NCBI RefSeq assembly: GCF_015594725.1
Contig: NZ_JADNRC010000003.1
Span: 124,001 to 188,000 of the forward strand
DNA: 64,000 nucleotides
Direction: 5' to 3'
Source of the DNA: Flavobacterium sp. ALJ2
Lineage (GTDB): Bacteria; Bacteroidota; Bacteroidia; Flavobacteriales; Flavobacteriaceae
The translations under genes were made by a program, and so were the position numbers. The notes under the pieces were generated by a model that was not told where the DNA came from, did not search any database, and was given only the letters and a program-made list of their open reading frames with translations. Every line of letters begins with the position of its first letter. The stretch's first letter is position 1. Positions 44,055 to 53,576 of this stretch are shown piece after piece.

Positions 44055-44978
44055 ATGTTTCTAGAACAAGGAGTTAAAAACGAAAACAGATTTTGGAAAT
44101 ATTTACTGGGTTCTGTCTTTATAATATCAGCATCATTTGTTGGGCAAATTCCGCTTACGCTTGCCATACTATATCAAACTATTGTTAATAAAACTCCATA
44201 TCCAACTAGTGAAACTGGTATAATGAAGATTTTTGAATCAAACGTAACTTTATTTCTCATCTTGATTTCGTTTGTATTTGCTTTGGCAGGAATTTATTTT
44301 GTAATACGTTACATACATCATCAAACTATTTTATCGGTTACTACCTCGAGACCAAAAGTCGATTGGAACCGCATCTTATTTTCATTTGCACTTTGGGGCG
44401 CTTTTACAGCTGTAATAACTGTTTTATTTTATTACCTAAACCCCGAAGATTTTGTCATTAATTTTAAACCTATTCCGTTCGCCATTTTATTTATAATTGC
44501 TACTTTTTTAATTCCTATTCAAACCAGCACCGAAGAATATGTTTTTCGTGGTTATTTAATGCAGGGGTTTGCCAATTTGGCTAAAAACAAATGGTTTCCG
44601 TTACTAATGACTTCTATCGTATTTGGGGTAATGCATATTTTTAATCCCGAAGTTTCTAAGATGGGATATATCATTATGGTATATTATATAGGTACTGGGT
44701 TATTTTTAGGAATTATTACTTTAATGGATGAAGGCATAGAACTGGCACTTGGTTTTCATGCTGCCAATAATTTAGTTGGGGCACTATTGGTTACCTCCGA
44801 TTGGTCTGTATTCCAAACACATGCTGTTTTTAAAGATATTTCTGACCCCTCAGCTAGCATTGATGTTATTTTACCAATACTCATCATTTACCCTGTCATG
44901 CTCCTTATATTTAGCAAAAAATACAACTGGACAAATTGGAAAGAAAAATTAACTGGTGAAATCGTTATTAAAAATTAA
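44055..44978 (+). CDS. CPBP-family intramembrane metalloprotease
   Basis: A 307-residue membrane protein with about eight helices. The CPBP/Rce1 motifs are TEEYVFRGYL (glutamate pair), FGVMHIFNP (His) and FHAANNLVG (second His). It may process membrane peptides or act as a bacteriocin-immunity-like protein; substrate unknown. It is followed after 32 bases by the MenE-like gene on the same strand. Confidence 0.9.
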   Translation: MFLEQGVKNENRFWKYLLGSVFIISASFVGQIPLTLAILYQTIVNKTPYPTSETGIMKIFESNVTLFLILISFVFALAGIYFVIRYIHHQTILSVTTSRPKVDWNRILFSFALWGAFTAVITVLFYYLNPEDFVINFKPIPFAILFIIATFLIPIQTSTEEYVFRGYLMQGFANLAKNKWFPLLMTSIVFGVMHIFNPEVSKMGYIIMVYYIGTGLFLGIITLMDEGIELALGFHAANNLVGALLVTSDWSVFQTHAVFKDISDPSASIDVILPILIIYPVMLLIFSKKYNWTNWKEKLTGEIVIKN

Positions 44979-45010
44979 GTCTGAAACAATTAAACTATAA
45001 TCAAACTCAA

Positions 45011-46060
45011 ATGTCAAAAATAACATATAAAAACGTTCACAATTTCTTCAAATTAAATGGAGATCATTTTAATGGGGAAGACTTGTCTAAAATAGCTTAT
45101 AGCTTCGTAAAAGAAGGAGAAGCTTACGAAAGAGCTATTGGGGAATTCCTTCTGGATTGGTTTGATAATAAATCCTATATCGAGATAACTACTTCAGGCA
45201 CTACCGGAGCTCCAAAGATAATTCAGCTACAAAAGCAAGCCATGATTGAGTCGGCTCTTGCAACGGGTGATTTCTTTGATTTACATCCTGGAAATAAAGC
45301 ATTACATTGTTTACCTACTCAATATATTGCTGGAAAAATGATGATTGTAAGGAGTCTAATTCTAGGATTAGATGTAGATTTTGTTGCGCCTAGCCTTCAC
45401 CCTCTTACAAACAATACTACCAAATATGATTTTGTGGCTATGGTTCCTTTACAGGTTCAAAACTCATTGCCTGAGCTTAAAAATGTAAAAAAACTTATTG
45501 TGGGTGGTGCTACAATGGATGCCATGCTTATAAATAGTGTGTCCAAATTAAAAACAAAAGTATACGAAACCTATGGCATGACCGAAACTATTACACATAT
45601 TGCTGCCAAGCAAGTAGGCGAAAAAGCTTTTACGGTTTTACCCCATGTTCAAATATCATATGATGATAGAAATTGTCTCGTTATAAATGCACCAACAATT
45701 TCTAGTGAAACAATTATCACCAATGATATCGTAGAATTAATAAGCGACCATCAGTTTGTTTTTCTAGGAAGAATTGATAACGTAATTAATAGTGGCGGAA
45801 TAAAACTAATCCCTGAACAAATAGAAGAAAAACTTTCAGGAAAAATAGAGGCTAGATATTTTGTAATTGGCGTTCCTGATACTGCTCTCGGTGAAAAACT
45901 AGTTTTAGTTATCGAAGGCGAAAAATACCCTATTGATACCGCAATCTTTGATAGTTTGGATAAATACCAGAAACCAAAAGAAATTATTTTTGTACCTCAA
46001 TTTAAAGAAACAGAAAACGGAAAAATCATCCGCAAGAAAAGTTATTTATATAATTTGTAA
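45011..46060 (+). CDS. menE: AMP-binding ligase, o-succinylbenzoate-CoA ligase-like
   Basis: A 349-residue ANL-superfamily adenylating enzyme, shorter than the usual 450-500. The P-loop TTSGTTGAPK, the core YETYGMTETITH, the hinge GRIDNVINSGG and the C-terminal catalytic Lys in NGKIIRK are all present. MenE activates o-succinylbenzoate with CoA in menaquinone synthesis, and short MenE proteins are usual in Bacteroidota. No other men gene is in the window, so the exact substrate rests on similarity. Confidence 0.8.
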   Translation: MSKITYKNVHNFFKLNGDHFNGEDLSKIAYSFVKEGEAYERAIGEFLLDWFDNKSYIEITTSGTTGAPKIIQLQKQAMIESALATGDFFDLHPGNKALHCLPTQYIAGKMMIVRSLILGLDVDFVAPSLHPLTNNTTKYDFVAMVPLQVQNSLPELKNVKKLIVGGATMDAMLINSVSKLKTKVYETYGMTETITHIAAKQVGEKAFTVLPHVQISYDDRNCLVINAPTISSETIITNDIVELISDHQFVFLGRIDNVINSGGIKLIPEQIEEKLSGKIEARYFVIGVPDTALGEKLVLVIEGEKYPIDTAIFDSLDKYQKPKEIIFVPQFKETENGKIIRKKSYLYNL

Positions 46061-46098
46061 TCCAAAAATTAATTAACAAAAAAAACAGATTTTAGTTT

Positions 46099-46167
46099 AA
46101 CCATATAAGTTATACAAGAAAATATAAGTTTTAAAAACTTAAATGGACTTACATGACTTATATGGTT
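46099..46167. terminator. Nested hairpin between menE and copper genes
   Basis: Outer arms aaccatataagt and acttatatggtt (12 bp) enclose an inner palindrome aagttttaaaaactt. T-rich sequence follows on the right side. It may end both convergent transcripts. Confidence 0.5.
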
Positions 46168-46259
46168 TTATTTTTAAATACAGCTTAGCTTTTAACCTTT
46201 TTCTATTTCAATAAAAATAGGCACCTACGAGGTTAAAAAATCCTGTTAGAATATAAAAA

Positions 46260-48515
46260 TCAATAATTAAGCATTAATCCAAATCCCCAACCCATATCGC
46301 TATCATAATGTGTGGAAATGCCTGAATTCTTAGTCAGAATATATTTTAAGCCTCCCATATATTCTTTATCTGTATTTACCATAAAAGCCATTCGTATTCT
46401 TGGTGAAATCGGAATGTCTTCTCGGGATAATTGGATTCTTACTTTTCCATCTGTAAAAACTTCGGCTTGGGCGATAACTAACCAAGGTAATGTATAATCG
46501 GCACCAATACTTAATACAGAACGATTGTCTTTAGTACTCTTTTGTCCGAACATGTTTTTCTCGACCTCATTGTGTCCGAATTTTCTATAACGCCAGTCAA
46601 ATCCTATAAATGGCATAAACCACTGATTTTTTCCAATATATCGACCTATATGAGTTTCAGTTTCATAACCATGCATATCATTATATCCCAATCTCCACTC
46701 GGTACCAAAACTCCAACGTGCATTTTGCATCATTGCTCTACCATCATTCCCATTAGTCGCAAAATCATTCTCTGCCATCAAATGATTCATATTACTTTCT
46801 TTTTGTAATTGTCTATACGCCCACTCTTTGTCTGGCAATAACGGATTTGGTACTGAGTTCTCATAACTAAAAACACGATTCATTCCCGCCATCATATGAT
46901 ATAAAATGTGGCAATGAAAAAACCAATCTCCATCGGCATTTGCACTGAACTCAATTGTATCTGTTTCCATTGGCATAATGTCCAATACATTTTTTAATGG
47001 AGAATGTTCGCCCTGACCATTTAATACTCTAAAATCATGACCGTGTAAATGCATTGGGTGTCGCATCATCGAATTATTGTATAATACGATTCGTAATGTC
47101 TCTCCTTTTTTAATTAAAATTTTATCCGATTCAGACAATACTTTATTATCCATACTCCACAAATAGCGATTCATGTTTCCTGTTAATTCAAAACGTAATT
47201 CTCTAACCGGAGCGTCTTGTGGTAATGTCGTTACCGTTGGCGATTTAAGCATGCTGTAATTTAAAGTTACAATGGTGGCAGAATCTGCTTCTTTTTGATG
47301 TTTGGAATGATCCATTTTTTCTCCATCAGCCATTTTCATAGGCTCTTCAGGAGTATGTTTCATTTCTTTATATCCGCTTCCTGTTATCTCGGGATACATT
47401 ACAGCATTCATATCCATTTTTTGCAAACTCATCCCCATTCCCATTTCATTCATGGTTCCGTCCATGTTCATCATGCCATTCATCATTTTCATTCCTTCGA
47501 AATAATCGAGTTTTGGCAAAGGACTTGTCAACTGTTTTATACCTGTTCCTAAATAAATAGAAGTAGATTTAGTTCGATCTTCTGGCGTTGCCAAAAACTC
47601 AAATGCAGTATCATCTACAGGAATTGTTACCACAACATCATATGTTTCTGATACGCCAATAATCAGTCGGTCTACCTCAACAGGAACTACGTCATTTCCA
47701 TCATTGGCTACGACTGTAATTTTTCCTCCAGCATATGTAAGCCAAAAATAAGACGAAGCACCTCCGTTAGAAATTCTCAACCTAACTTTATCGCCTGCTT
47801 TAAATGGTCCTGTAAATTCATTTTCTTTTTTGCCGTTAATCAAAAATGCATCATAATACACATCACTTACATCCATTGCCAGCATACGTTTCCATTCGTT
47901 GTTGACTTTCGTTTTAAAATGACCTGCCTTTATGGCTTCGCTATAACTTTGGGTTGTTCCTTTTTTAATAGCAAACCAATCCGAGGCATTATGCAACATT
48001 CTATGCACATTATCTGGGTTATAATCTGTCCATTCACTTAACATAACTGGAATTGTAGGCAAATCATCAATTCCTTTTCTAAACTCTGGATCGCCTATTT
48101 TTTTATTCATTATCAATGAGCCATACATCCCGATTTGCTCTTGCATTCCGCTATGGCTATGGTACCAATGTGTCCCGTTTTGGATAACTGGAAATTTATA
48201 CACATAAGTTGCTCCAGGTGCTATTGGCATTTGAGTAAGAAATGGAACTCCATCTTCCTGATTAGGCAAAAATATACCGTGCCAATGTAAAGAGGTACCT
48301 TCTTTTAACTGATTATGCACATGAATTTCGGCAATATCTCCTTCTGTAAAAGTAAGCGTTGGCATCGGAATTTGTCCATTAACAGCAATTGCTCTTTTAG
48401 TTTTTCCTGTAAAATTGACCAACGTATCTTTTACATATAAATCATACCTGACTATTTTTTGCGCGGTCGTGCTTATCGCAAAGAGCAATACTATAAGTAG
48501 TGAATAAATTTTCAT
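46260..48515 (-). CDS. Multicopper oxidase (CopA-type) with CopB-like C-terminal domain
   Basis: A 751-residue exported protein (signal 1-19). Cupredoxin copper ligands: HWHG (77-80), WYHSHSG (117-123), HPMHLHGHDF (486-495) and HCHILYHMMAGM (534-545). A Met/His-rich copper-binding stretch spans about 341-402. Residues about 597-751 are unlike multicopper oxidases. They resemble the barrel half of the copper-resistance outer-membrane protein CopB (TEWRLGYNDMHGYETET, VLSIGADYTLPWL). It would oxidise Cu(I) and bind copper in the periplasm or outer membrane. It is ten bases downstream of the CopA ATPase gene. Confidence 0.9.
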   Translation of the reverse strand: MKIYSLLIVLLFAISTTAQKIVRYDLYVKDTLVNFTGKTKRAIAVNGQIPMPTLTFTEGDIAEIHVHNQLKEGTSLHWHGIFLPNQEDGVPFLTQMPIAPGATYVYKFPVIQNGTHWYHSHSGMQEQIGMYGSLIMNKKIGDPEFRKGIDDLPTIPVMLSEWTDYNPDNVHRMLHNASDWFAIKKGTTQSYSEAIKAGHFKTKVNNEWKRMLAMDVSDVYYDAFLINGKKENEFTGPFKAGDKVRLRISNGGASSYFWLTYAGGKITVVANDGNDVVPVEVDRLIIGVSETYDVVVTIPVDDTAFEFLATPEDRTKSTSIYLGTGIKQLTSPLPKLDYFEGMKMMNGMMNMDGTMNEMGMGMSLQKMDMNAVMYPEITGSGYKEMKHTPEEPMKMADGEKMDHSKHQKEADSATIVTLNYSMLKSPTVTTLPQDAPVRELRFELTGNMNRYLWSMDNKVLSESDKILIKKGETLRIVLYNNSMMRHPMHLHGHDFRVLNGQGEHSPLKNVLDIMPMETDTIEFSANADGDWFFHCHILYHMMAGMNRVFSYENSVPNPLLPDKEWAYRQLQKESNMNHLMAENDFATNGNDGRAMMQNARWSFGTEWRLGYNDMHGYETETHIGRYIGKNQWFMPFIGFDWRYRKFGHNEVEKNMFGQKSTKDNRSVLSIGADYTLPWLVIAQAEVFTDGKVRIQLSREDIPISPRIRMAFMVNTDKEYMGGLKYILTKNSGISTHYDSDMGWGFGLMLNY

Positions 48516-48525
48516 TTTTCAGCTT

Positions 48526-51324
48526 TTAAAGTTTCAAACTTCTCAATCGCAATGCATTCACAATAACTGATACTGAACTAAAACTCATTGCCAAAGCTGC
48601 AATCATAGGAGAAAGCAATATTCCGAAGAACGGATATAAAACTCCCGCAGCAATAGGCACACCTAATATATTGTATACAAATGCAAAGAATAAGTTTTGT
48701 TTGATATTGCTCATTACAGCATGGCTCAGGTTTTTTGCTTTTACGATGCCTTGTAAATCTCCTTTTACCAAAGTAATCTTGGCACTTTCTATCGCAACAT
48801 CTGTTCCTGTTCCCATCGCAATTCCGATATCCGATTGTGCCAAAGCTGGTGCATCGTTTATTCCATCGCCCGCCATAGCAACAATTTTTCCTTCGGCTTG
48901 CAATTTCTCAATTACTTTTAATTTATCTTCTGGTAAACAACCTGCCTGAAAAGAGGTTAAATGCAATTCATCAGCAACAGCTTTGGCCGTATTTATATTG
49001 TCTCCCGTAAGCATAATTACCTCAACTCCTTGGTGCATTAATTCTTTTATAGCAGCTGCACTCGTCGCTTTTATAGCATCGGTTATCGTTACAAATCCCA
49101 CTACATTGGCATCTAAAGCGATATATGAAACTGTTTTTCCTAATTTTTGTTCGGTGATAATTTTTTCTTCGATAGCTCCAGAAACAATTGCTCCTACTTG
49201 CTCCATTAATTTTTTATTCCCTAATGCAAGCTTTTTATCAATAATAGTTCCAACAACTCCTTTTCCTGCAATGCTCTCAAAATCATCGACTTTTGTCAAA
49301 GAAACATTTTTAGCTTTTGCAAATTTCACTACGGCTTCTGCCAAAGGATGCTCGCTATATTGATTTAAAGAAGCTATATAGTGCAATAGCTCCTCTTCTG
49401 AGTATTGTAGTGCAACAATTTTCTCGACCGAAGGTTTCCCTTCTGTAATTGTTCCGGTTTTATCAGTAATCAGAACATTTATTTTATTCATGTTCTCTAA
49501 AGCTTCTGCATTTTTTATCAGAATCCCAGATTGTGCGCCTTTTCCAACTCCTACCATTACCGACATTGGTGTTGCTAAACCCAATGCACAAGGACAAGCA
49601 ATTATTAATACCGCAATTGCATTAATAAATCCGTAAACCATAGCTGGTTCTGGACCAAATTTTGCCCAGATAAAAAAGGTAAGTATCGAAATAATAACTA
49701 CAATTGGTACAAAATATTTAGCAATACTATCCGCTAATTTCTGAATTGGAGCTCTGGAGCGACTTGCATTATTAACCATTTGTATAATTTGAGAAAGTAA
49801 CGTTTCTGAGCCTACTTTCTCGGCAACCATAACAAATGATTTATTTCCGTTTATAGTTCCTGAGGATACTGTATCGCCTACTTTTTTATCTACTGGAATT
49901 GGTTCTCCAGTAATCATTGATTCATCTATTGTGCTTTCGCCATCCGTGATTTTTCCATCTACAGGAATTTTATCTCCGGGTTTTACTCGTAGTAAATCTC
50001 CTTTTTTAATATCATGAATAGCAATTACTTTATCGACTCCATCTAGTACCAAGGTTGCTTCTGTTGGAGCTAATTTCAATAATTCTTTTATCGCTCCACT
50101 AGTCTGGCTGTGCGCTCTTGCTTCTAGCAACTGCCCTAATAAAACCAGCGTAATAATTACTGTTGCTGCTTCAAAATAAAGGTGAATTGTTCCGTGATCC
50201 GATTTAAATTCTTCTGGAAATATATCCGGAAAAAACATTCCTACTATACTGAATAAAAATGCCATCCCAGTACCAATCGCAATAAGAGTAAACATATTTA
50301 AATTCCACGTTACGATTGATTTCCATCCGCGAACAAAAAACATCCAACCTGCATGAAAAATTACTGGAAGTGAGAAAAGCAATTGCACCCAATTCCATTT
50401 TCCAACATCCATTATCTTTAGTAACGGATTGTCGTGCATCATTTCTATCATCGCAATAAAAAAAATAGGTACTGTAAAGAGTATTGCTATTCTCATTTTT
50501 CGCAATAACTCTTTATATACTTTATTTTCTTCTGTATCTGTTGGTTCTACTGGTACTAGATCCATTCCACAAATTGGACATGAACCTGGCGAATTAGTTA
50601 TTACTTCTGGATGCATCGGGCATGTATATTGCTGAACTTGAACAGCTGCTGGTTCCTGCACTAGATCCATCCCACATACTGGACAGTCTCCCGCCTTATC
50701 ATACATTTTCTCCCCCTCACAATGCATTGGACAATAATATTTACCTCCAGCATGATTATGTGGCACGACTATTTTCTTTTTATCATGACCTGTAGTACTG
50801 CAACATGATTTAACTGACGATTTTTCATGCCCATGATTCATCGTCATTTCAATGTTGTACTTTCCTACAGCAGCTAAAACTTCTTGCAATTGCTCCGTCG
50901 GAATGTGTTTTTCCATTGCAATAGTCGCCAATGGAGGGTCTAAAATAACATTGGCTTCAATTCCCTCAATAGTATTTAATGTCTTTTCTACTTTAGTCCG
51001 ACACCCATCACAAGTCATTCCAGTAACGGTATAAGTATGAGTCATTGTTGCTTTCTTAGGCTCCTTTACATCAGTACTGCAACATGATTTAGCTACAGGT
51101 TTTTCATGCCCATGATTCATCGTCATTTCAATGTTGTACTTTCCTACAGCTCTTAATGCTTCTTGCAATTGCTCCGTCGGAATATGTTTTTCCATTGTAA
51201 TCGTTGCTAATGGGGGATTTAAAGTAACATTGGCCTCGATTCCTTCGATTGCATTTAATGCTTTTTCTACTTTAGTACGACATCCATCGCAAGTCATTCC
51301 TGTTATTGTATAAGTATGAATCAT
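48526..51324 (-). CDS. copA: Copper-translocating P-type ATPase with two HMA domains
   Basis: A 932-residue P1B ATPase. Two near-duplicate HMA domains have CxxC at C12/C15 and C105/C108. Each is followed by a His/Cys linker (NHGHEK...SCCST). Two heavy-metal-binding YHS-like segments follow ([12 protein letters not shown] and YTCPMHPEV). The core has [21 protein letters not shown] (transmembrane copper site CPC), [10 protein letters not shown] (phosphorylated Asp), SEHPLAEAV and [14 protein letters not shown]. It exports Cu(I) from the cytoplasm. It is co-transcribed with the multicopper oxidase. Confidence 0.96.
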   Translation of the reverse strand: MIHTYTITGMTCDGCRTKVEKALNAIEGIEANVTLNPPLATITMEKHIPTEQLQEALRAVGKYNIEMTMNHGHEKPVAKSCCSTDVKEPKKATMTHTYTVTGMTCDGCRTKVEKTLNTIEGIEANVILDPPLATIAMEKHIPTEQLQEVLAAVGKYNIEMTMNHGHEKSSVKSCCSTTGHDKKKIVVPHNHAGGKYYCPMHCEGEKMYDKAGDCPVCGMDLVQEPAAVQVQQYTCPMHPEVITNSPGSCPICGMDLVPVEPTDTEENKVYKELLRKMRIAILFTVPIFFIAMIEMMHDNPLLKIMDVGKWNWVQLLFSLPVIFHAGWMFFVRGWKSIVTWNLNMFTLIAIGTGMAFLFSIVGMFFPDIFPEEFKSDHGTIHLYFEAATVIITLVLLGQLLEARAHSQTSGAIKELLKLAPTEATLVLDGVDKVIAIHDIKKGDLLRVKPGDKIPVDGKITDGESTIDESMITGEPIPVDKKVGDTVSSGTINGNKSFVMVAEKVGSETLLSQIIQMVNNASRSRAPIQKLADSIAKYFVPIVVIISILTFFIWAKFGPEPAMVYGFINAIAVLIIACPCALGLATPMSVMVGVGKGAQSGILIKNAEALENMNKINVLITDKTGTITEGKPSVEKIVALQYSEEELLHYIASLNQYSEHPLAEAVVKFAKAKNVSLTKVDDFESIAGKGVVGTIIDKKLALGNKKLMEQVGAIVSGAIEEKIITEQKLGKTVSYIALDANVVGFVTITDAIKATSAAAIKELMHQGVEVIMLTGDNINTAKAVADELHLTSFQAGCLPEDKLKVIEKLQAEGKIVAMAGDGINDAPALAQSDIGIAMGTGTDVAIESAKITLVKGDLQGIVKAKNLSHAVMSNIKQNLFFAFVYNILGVPIAAGVLYPFFGILLSPMIAALAMSFSSVSVIVNALRLRSLKL
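50790..51324 (-). repeat. Internal tandem duplication of the HMA module (279-base unit)
   Basis: The first 93 codons of the ATPase (51324-51046) recur from codon 94 (51045 to about 50790) with high DNA similarity, including the His/Cys linker. Confidence 0.85.
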
Positions 51325-51412
51325 TGCTTTATTTTTTATGAAATTTAACTTAGTAAAGTTCTAAAATAATGCTTCTATAAGCTTGTACAATTTTGGTAAT
51401 GATTTATAAGAT

Positions 51413-51973
51413 TTACAAATCCTCTATTTGCTTGCGCTTTTTATCCTTTAACTGTTTATAATAACTTGGAGAAAATCCTGTTACTTTTTTAAATTGATTG
51501 CTCAAATGTCCCACACTGCTATATTGAAGCTGATAGGCAATTTCGCTTAAGCTTAGCTCATCATATATAAGTAGCTCTTTTACCTTCTCTATTTTCTGAG
51601 AGATGAAGTATTTTTCAATAGTTGTTCCTTCTACTTCCGAAAAAAGATTGCTTAACGAATTATAATCATGCTGTAGCTCATTGGACAAATAATGAGATAA
51701 ATTGGTGGTGAGGTCGTTATTTTTATAATGAACCAAATCGATAATTAAAGTTTTCGTTTTCTCAATAATCTTACTTTTTTTATCATCAATAAGCTCAAAG
51801 CCTAAAGAATGCAAGACATCTACCAAATTTTCTTTTAATGGATCAATTGTTGCTTCTTGAATTTCTACCTCTCCTAACTCGACTGCAATAGGATGAAGTC
51901 CGAGTTTTTCCAACTCTGACTTCACGACCATTTTACAGCGGCTACAAACCATGTTTTTAATGTATAACTTCAT
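51413..51973 (-). CDS. HMA-AraC fusion transcriptional regulator
   Basis: A 186-residue protein. Residues 1-70 form an HMA-like metal-binding domain (NMVCSRCK, C10 and C13). Residues about 85-180 form an AraC-type double helix-turn-helix (LLIYDELSLSEIAYQLQYSS, then VGHLSNQFKKVTGFSPSYY). The metal site in place of the usual sugar-binding arm suggests direct copper sensing. It overlaps the start of the upstream lipoprotein operon partner by one base and lies just upstream of copA, so it probably controls this locus. Confidence 0.88.
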   Translation of the reverse strand: MKLYIKNMVCSRCKMVVKSELEKLGLHPIAVELGEVEIQEATIDPLKENLVDVLHSLGFELIDDKKSKIIEKTKTLIIDLVHYKNNDLTTNLSHYLSNELQHDYNSLSNLFSEVEGTTIEKYFISQKIEKVKELLIYDELSLSEIAYQLQYSSVGHLSNQFKKVTGFSPSYYKQLKDKKRKQIEDL

Positions 51974-52833
51974 TATTTTATAATTTCTACAGTGCTTCCA
52001 CAGCTCAGCATTTTCGAACCATAATATGGGTTTTTTATTGCACTTTCTTTACTCAACCAGTTGGCTCCTTTTCCATTATTTGCCATAGGGCAGAATTGAT
52101 AATATGTTGGTGTTTCATCTTTTGAAACTTTTAATAGTGCATATATACTTTTAGATAATGTCCCAAAATGGTCTCTTTGGCGTGTTGCATCTTTAGTATC
52201 AACAATATGTTCTGCATCTTCTTTTAAACTTTTTAAAACTTTCATCCAAACCATATGAACATCCGTTGGTAAACTTTCCATTTTCACTCCATTAATAGCA
52301 GTTACTAATGTTTTGGCTTTTGCCGAAGCAGTAGCTCCATCTGTTTTAACCAATGCATCTTTGATTCCGAAATATGCCTCAAAAACTGGGTTTAAAGCTT
52401 TCTCTTTTAAATCAACATCTGAAGAAGTCATATTGTGATTTGAATGCATATCATGATTCATTTTCTCAGCAGGAACCATTGCCGTTTTTTTGTTGTTTCG
52501 CTCATATTGGCAACATTCAGGCAGTTTTGCATAAACATCATTTGGCGCTAAAAACTCGTTACTGTCATATCCTGCTAATGCTACTCGTTTTAAAATTTCC
52601 TCTTTATTTGTTTTGGTTGCATCATAAGTAAGCGTTGCCATTTTAGTATTTTCATTCCAATCTACTTCAGCAATATTTTTTAAATTCCCTGCTTTTTCAA
52701 TTACTTTTTTACACATTTCACAGTTGCCAAATACTTTTACTGTTTCGGTTTTTGCATTTTTTATTTTTGCATCACAGGCAGTGAATGATAGCAATGCAAC
52801 GACTGCTACCAATAACGTTTTTATCGATTTCAT
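51973..52833 (-). CDS. HMA-DUF3347 copper-binding lipoprotein
   Basis: A 286-residue lipoprotein (SFTACDAK, C20). An HMA domain has CxxC (GNCEMCKKV, C38 and C41). A His/Met-rich linker (KMNHDMHSNHNM) follows, then a DUF3347 domain (about 145-286) ending in a segment with CPMANNGKGANW. It is likely a periplasmic copper chaperone or scavenger. It overlaps the HMA-AraC regulator gene by one base. Confidence 0.88.
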   Translation of the reverse strand: MKSIKTLLVAVVALLSFTACDAKIKNAKTETVKVFGNCEMCKKVIEKAGNLKNIAEVDWNENTKMATLTYDATKTNKEEILKRVALAGYDSNEFLAPNDVYAKLPECCQYERNNKKTAMVPAEKMNHDMHSNHNMTSSDVDLKEKALNPVFEAYFGIKDALVKTDGATASAKAKTLVTAINGVKMESLPTDVHMVWMKVLKSLKEDAEHIVDTKDATRQRDHFGTLSKSIYALLKVSKDETPTYYQFCPMANNGKGANWLSKESAIKNPYYGSKMLSCGSTVEIIK

Positions 52834-52851
52834 TTTTTTATGTTTTATGCA

Positions 52852-52873
52852 TCAAGAATTTACAAATCCTTGA
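52852..52873. promoter_or_regulatory. Imperfect palindrome upstream of the copper lipoprotein gene
   Basis: tcaagaatttacaaatccttga pairs at 9 of 11 positions and lies 19 bases before the lipoprotein start. The inner tttacaaatcct recurs at 51412-51423, ahead of copA. It is a candidate operator for the HMA-AraC regulator. Confidence 0.3.
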
Positions 52874-52954
52874 ATATTATTACTATTATTTTTTTTGAAT
52901 ACCTAAAGTTACCCTTTTTCTATTAGACACACTTATGGCTGTCACAGAAAATTT

Positions 52955-53326
52955 TTAGCTTATTTTTGGCGGAGACCAAATCATATAAAAGCCTGAAGAT
53001 AAAGCGGCTTTATGAGAATGAAAGAATTGTTTTTTATTTGAGAAATTAAAACTTTTTAAAGCGATTTCTATAGGGTTTTCGGAAGTAAGTATCGAAATAA
53101 CCGAAACACAACGGCAATTATAATGATTGCATTTATCACCACAACCCTCTTTCTCTTTTTTATTAGAATTCGAATCACAACAACTATCAGTTGTTTTTGT
53201 TTGCGTATTCTCGTTCGTATGTTCCTTTTTTTCAGATTTCATACTACATGCTTCTGCTTGCGTTGGCACTAAAAATAAGCCAAGCAAGAAAACAAAAAAT
53301 AATATGTGCGTTTTTGAAATCATCAA
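52955..53326 (-). CDS. Exported Cys/His-rich small protein
   Basis: A 123-residue protein with a signal peptide (about 1-26). It has about nine Cys, concentrated in SCCDSNSN and EGCGDKCNHYNCRC, and a C-terminus with HSHKAA. It is not recognised as a family but looks metal-binding. It is next to the copper operon on the same strand. A TATCTTTG box lies at 53340-53347 (minus strand), 14 bases upstream of the start. Confidence 0.72.
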   Translation of the reverse strand: MMISKTHILFFVFLLGLFLVPTQAEACSMKSEKKEHTNENTQTKTTDSCCDSNSNKKEKEGCGDKCNHYNCRCVSVISILTSENPIEIALKSFNFSNKKQFFHSHKAALSSGFYMIWSPPKIS

Positions 53327-53390
53327 AATTTTTGAAATTCAAAGATACAACATATTTTTTTCAATGATAAAATTATGTGGCTGCTTTGAA

Positions 53391-53526
53391 AATGGAACGC
53401 GGATGACGCAGATTTACTGAAGTAAAGACGCGGATTAAAACAGATTTTTAAAGCAATCCGTAAAGAAAAAAATCCGCTTTAATCCTTGTTTTCGCGATAG
53501 CGAATCCGCGTCATCCGCGTTCCATT
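53391..53526. repeat. Inverted-repeat element with 19-bp perfect ends
   Basis: The ends at 53391-53409 and 53508-53526 are exact reverse complements (aatggaacgcggatgacgc). The interior contains ggattaaa and tttaatcc, and ttcgcgatagcgaa, which can form an inner stem. A related fragment cggattaaacagattta lies at 54879-54895. Confidence 0.75.
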
Positions 53527-53576
53527 TTTTAAACAATCAGAAGGAAAACCACAATTTAATTAGTGGCTAAAAATTA

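Noticed and set aside
50852-51313. Two similar plus-strand frames opposite the start of copA
   Set aside because: They are antisense shadows of the duplicated HMA domains, similar only because the domain is duplicated.
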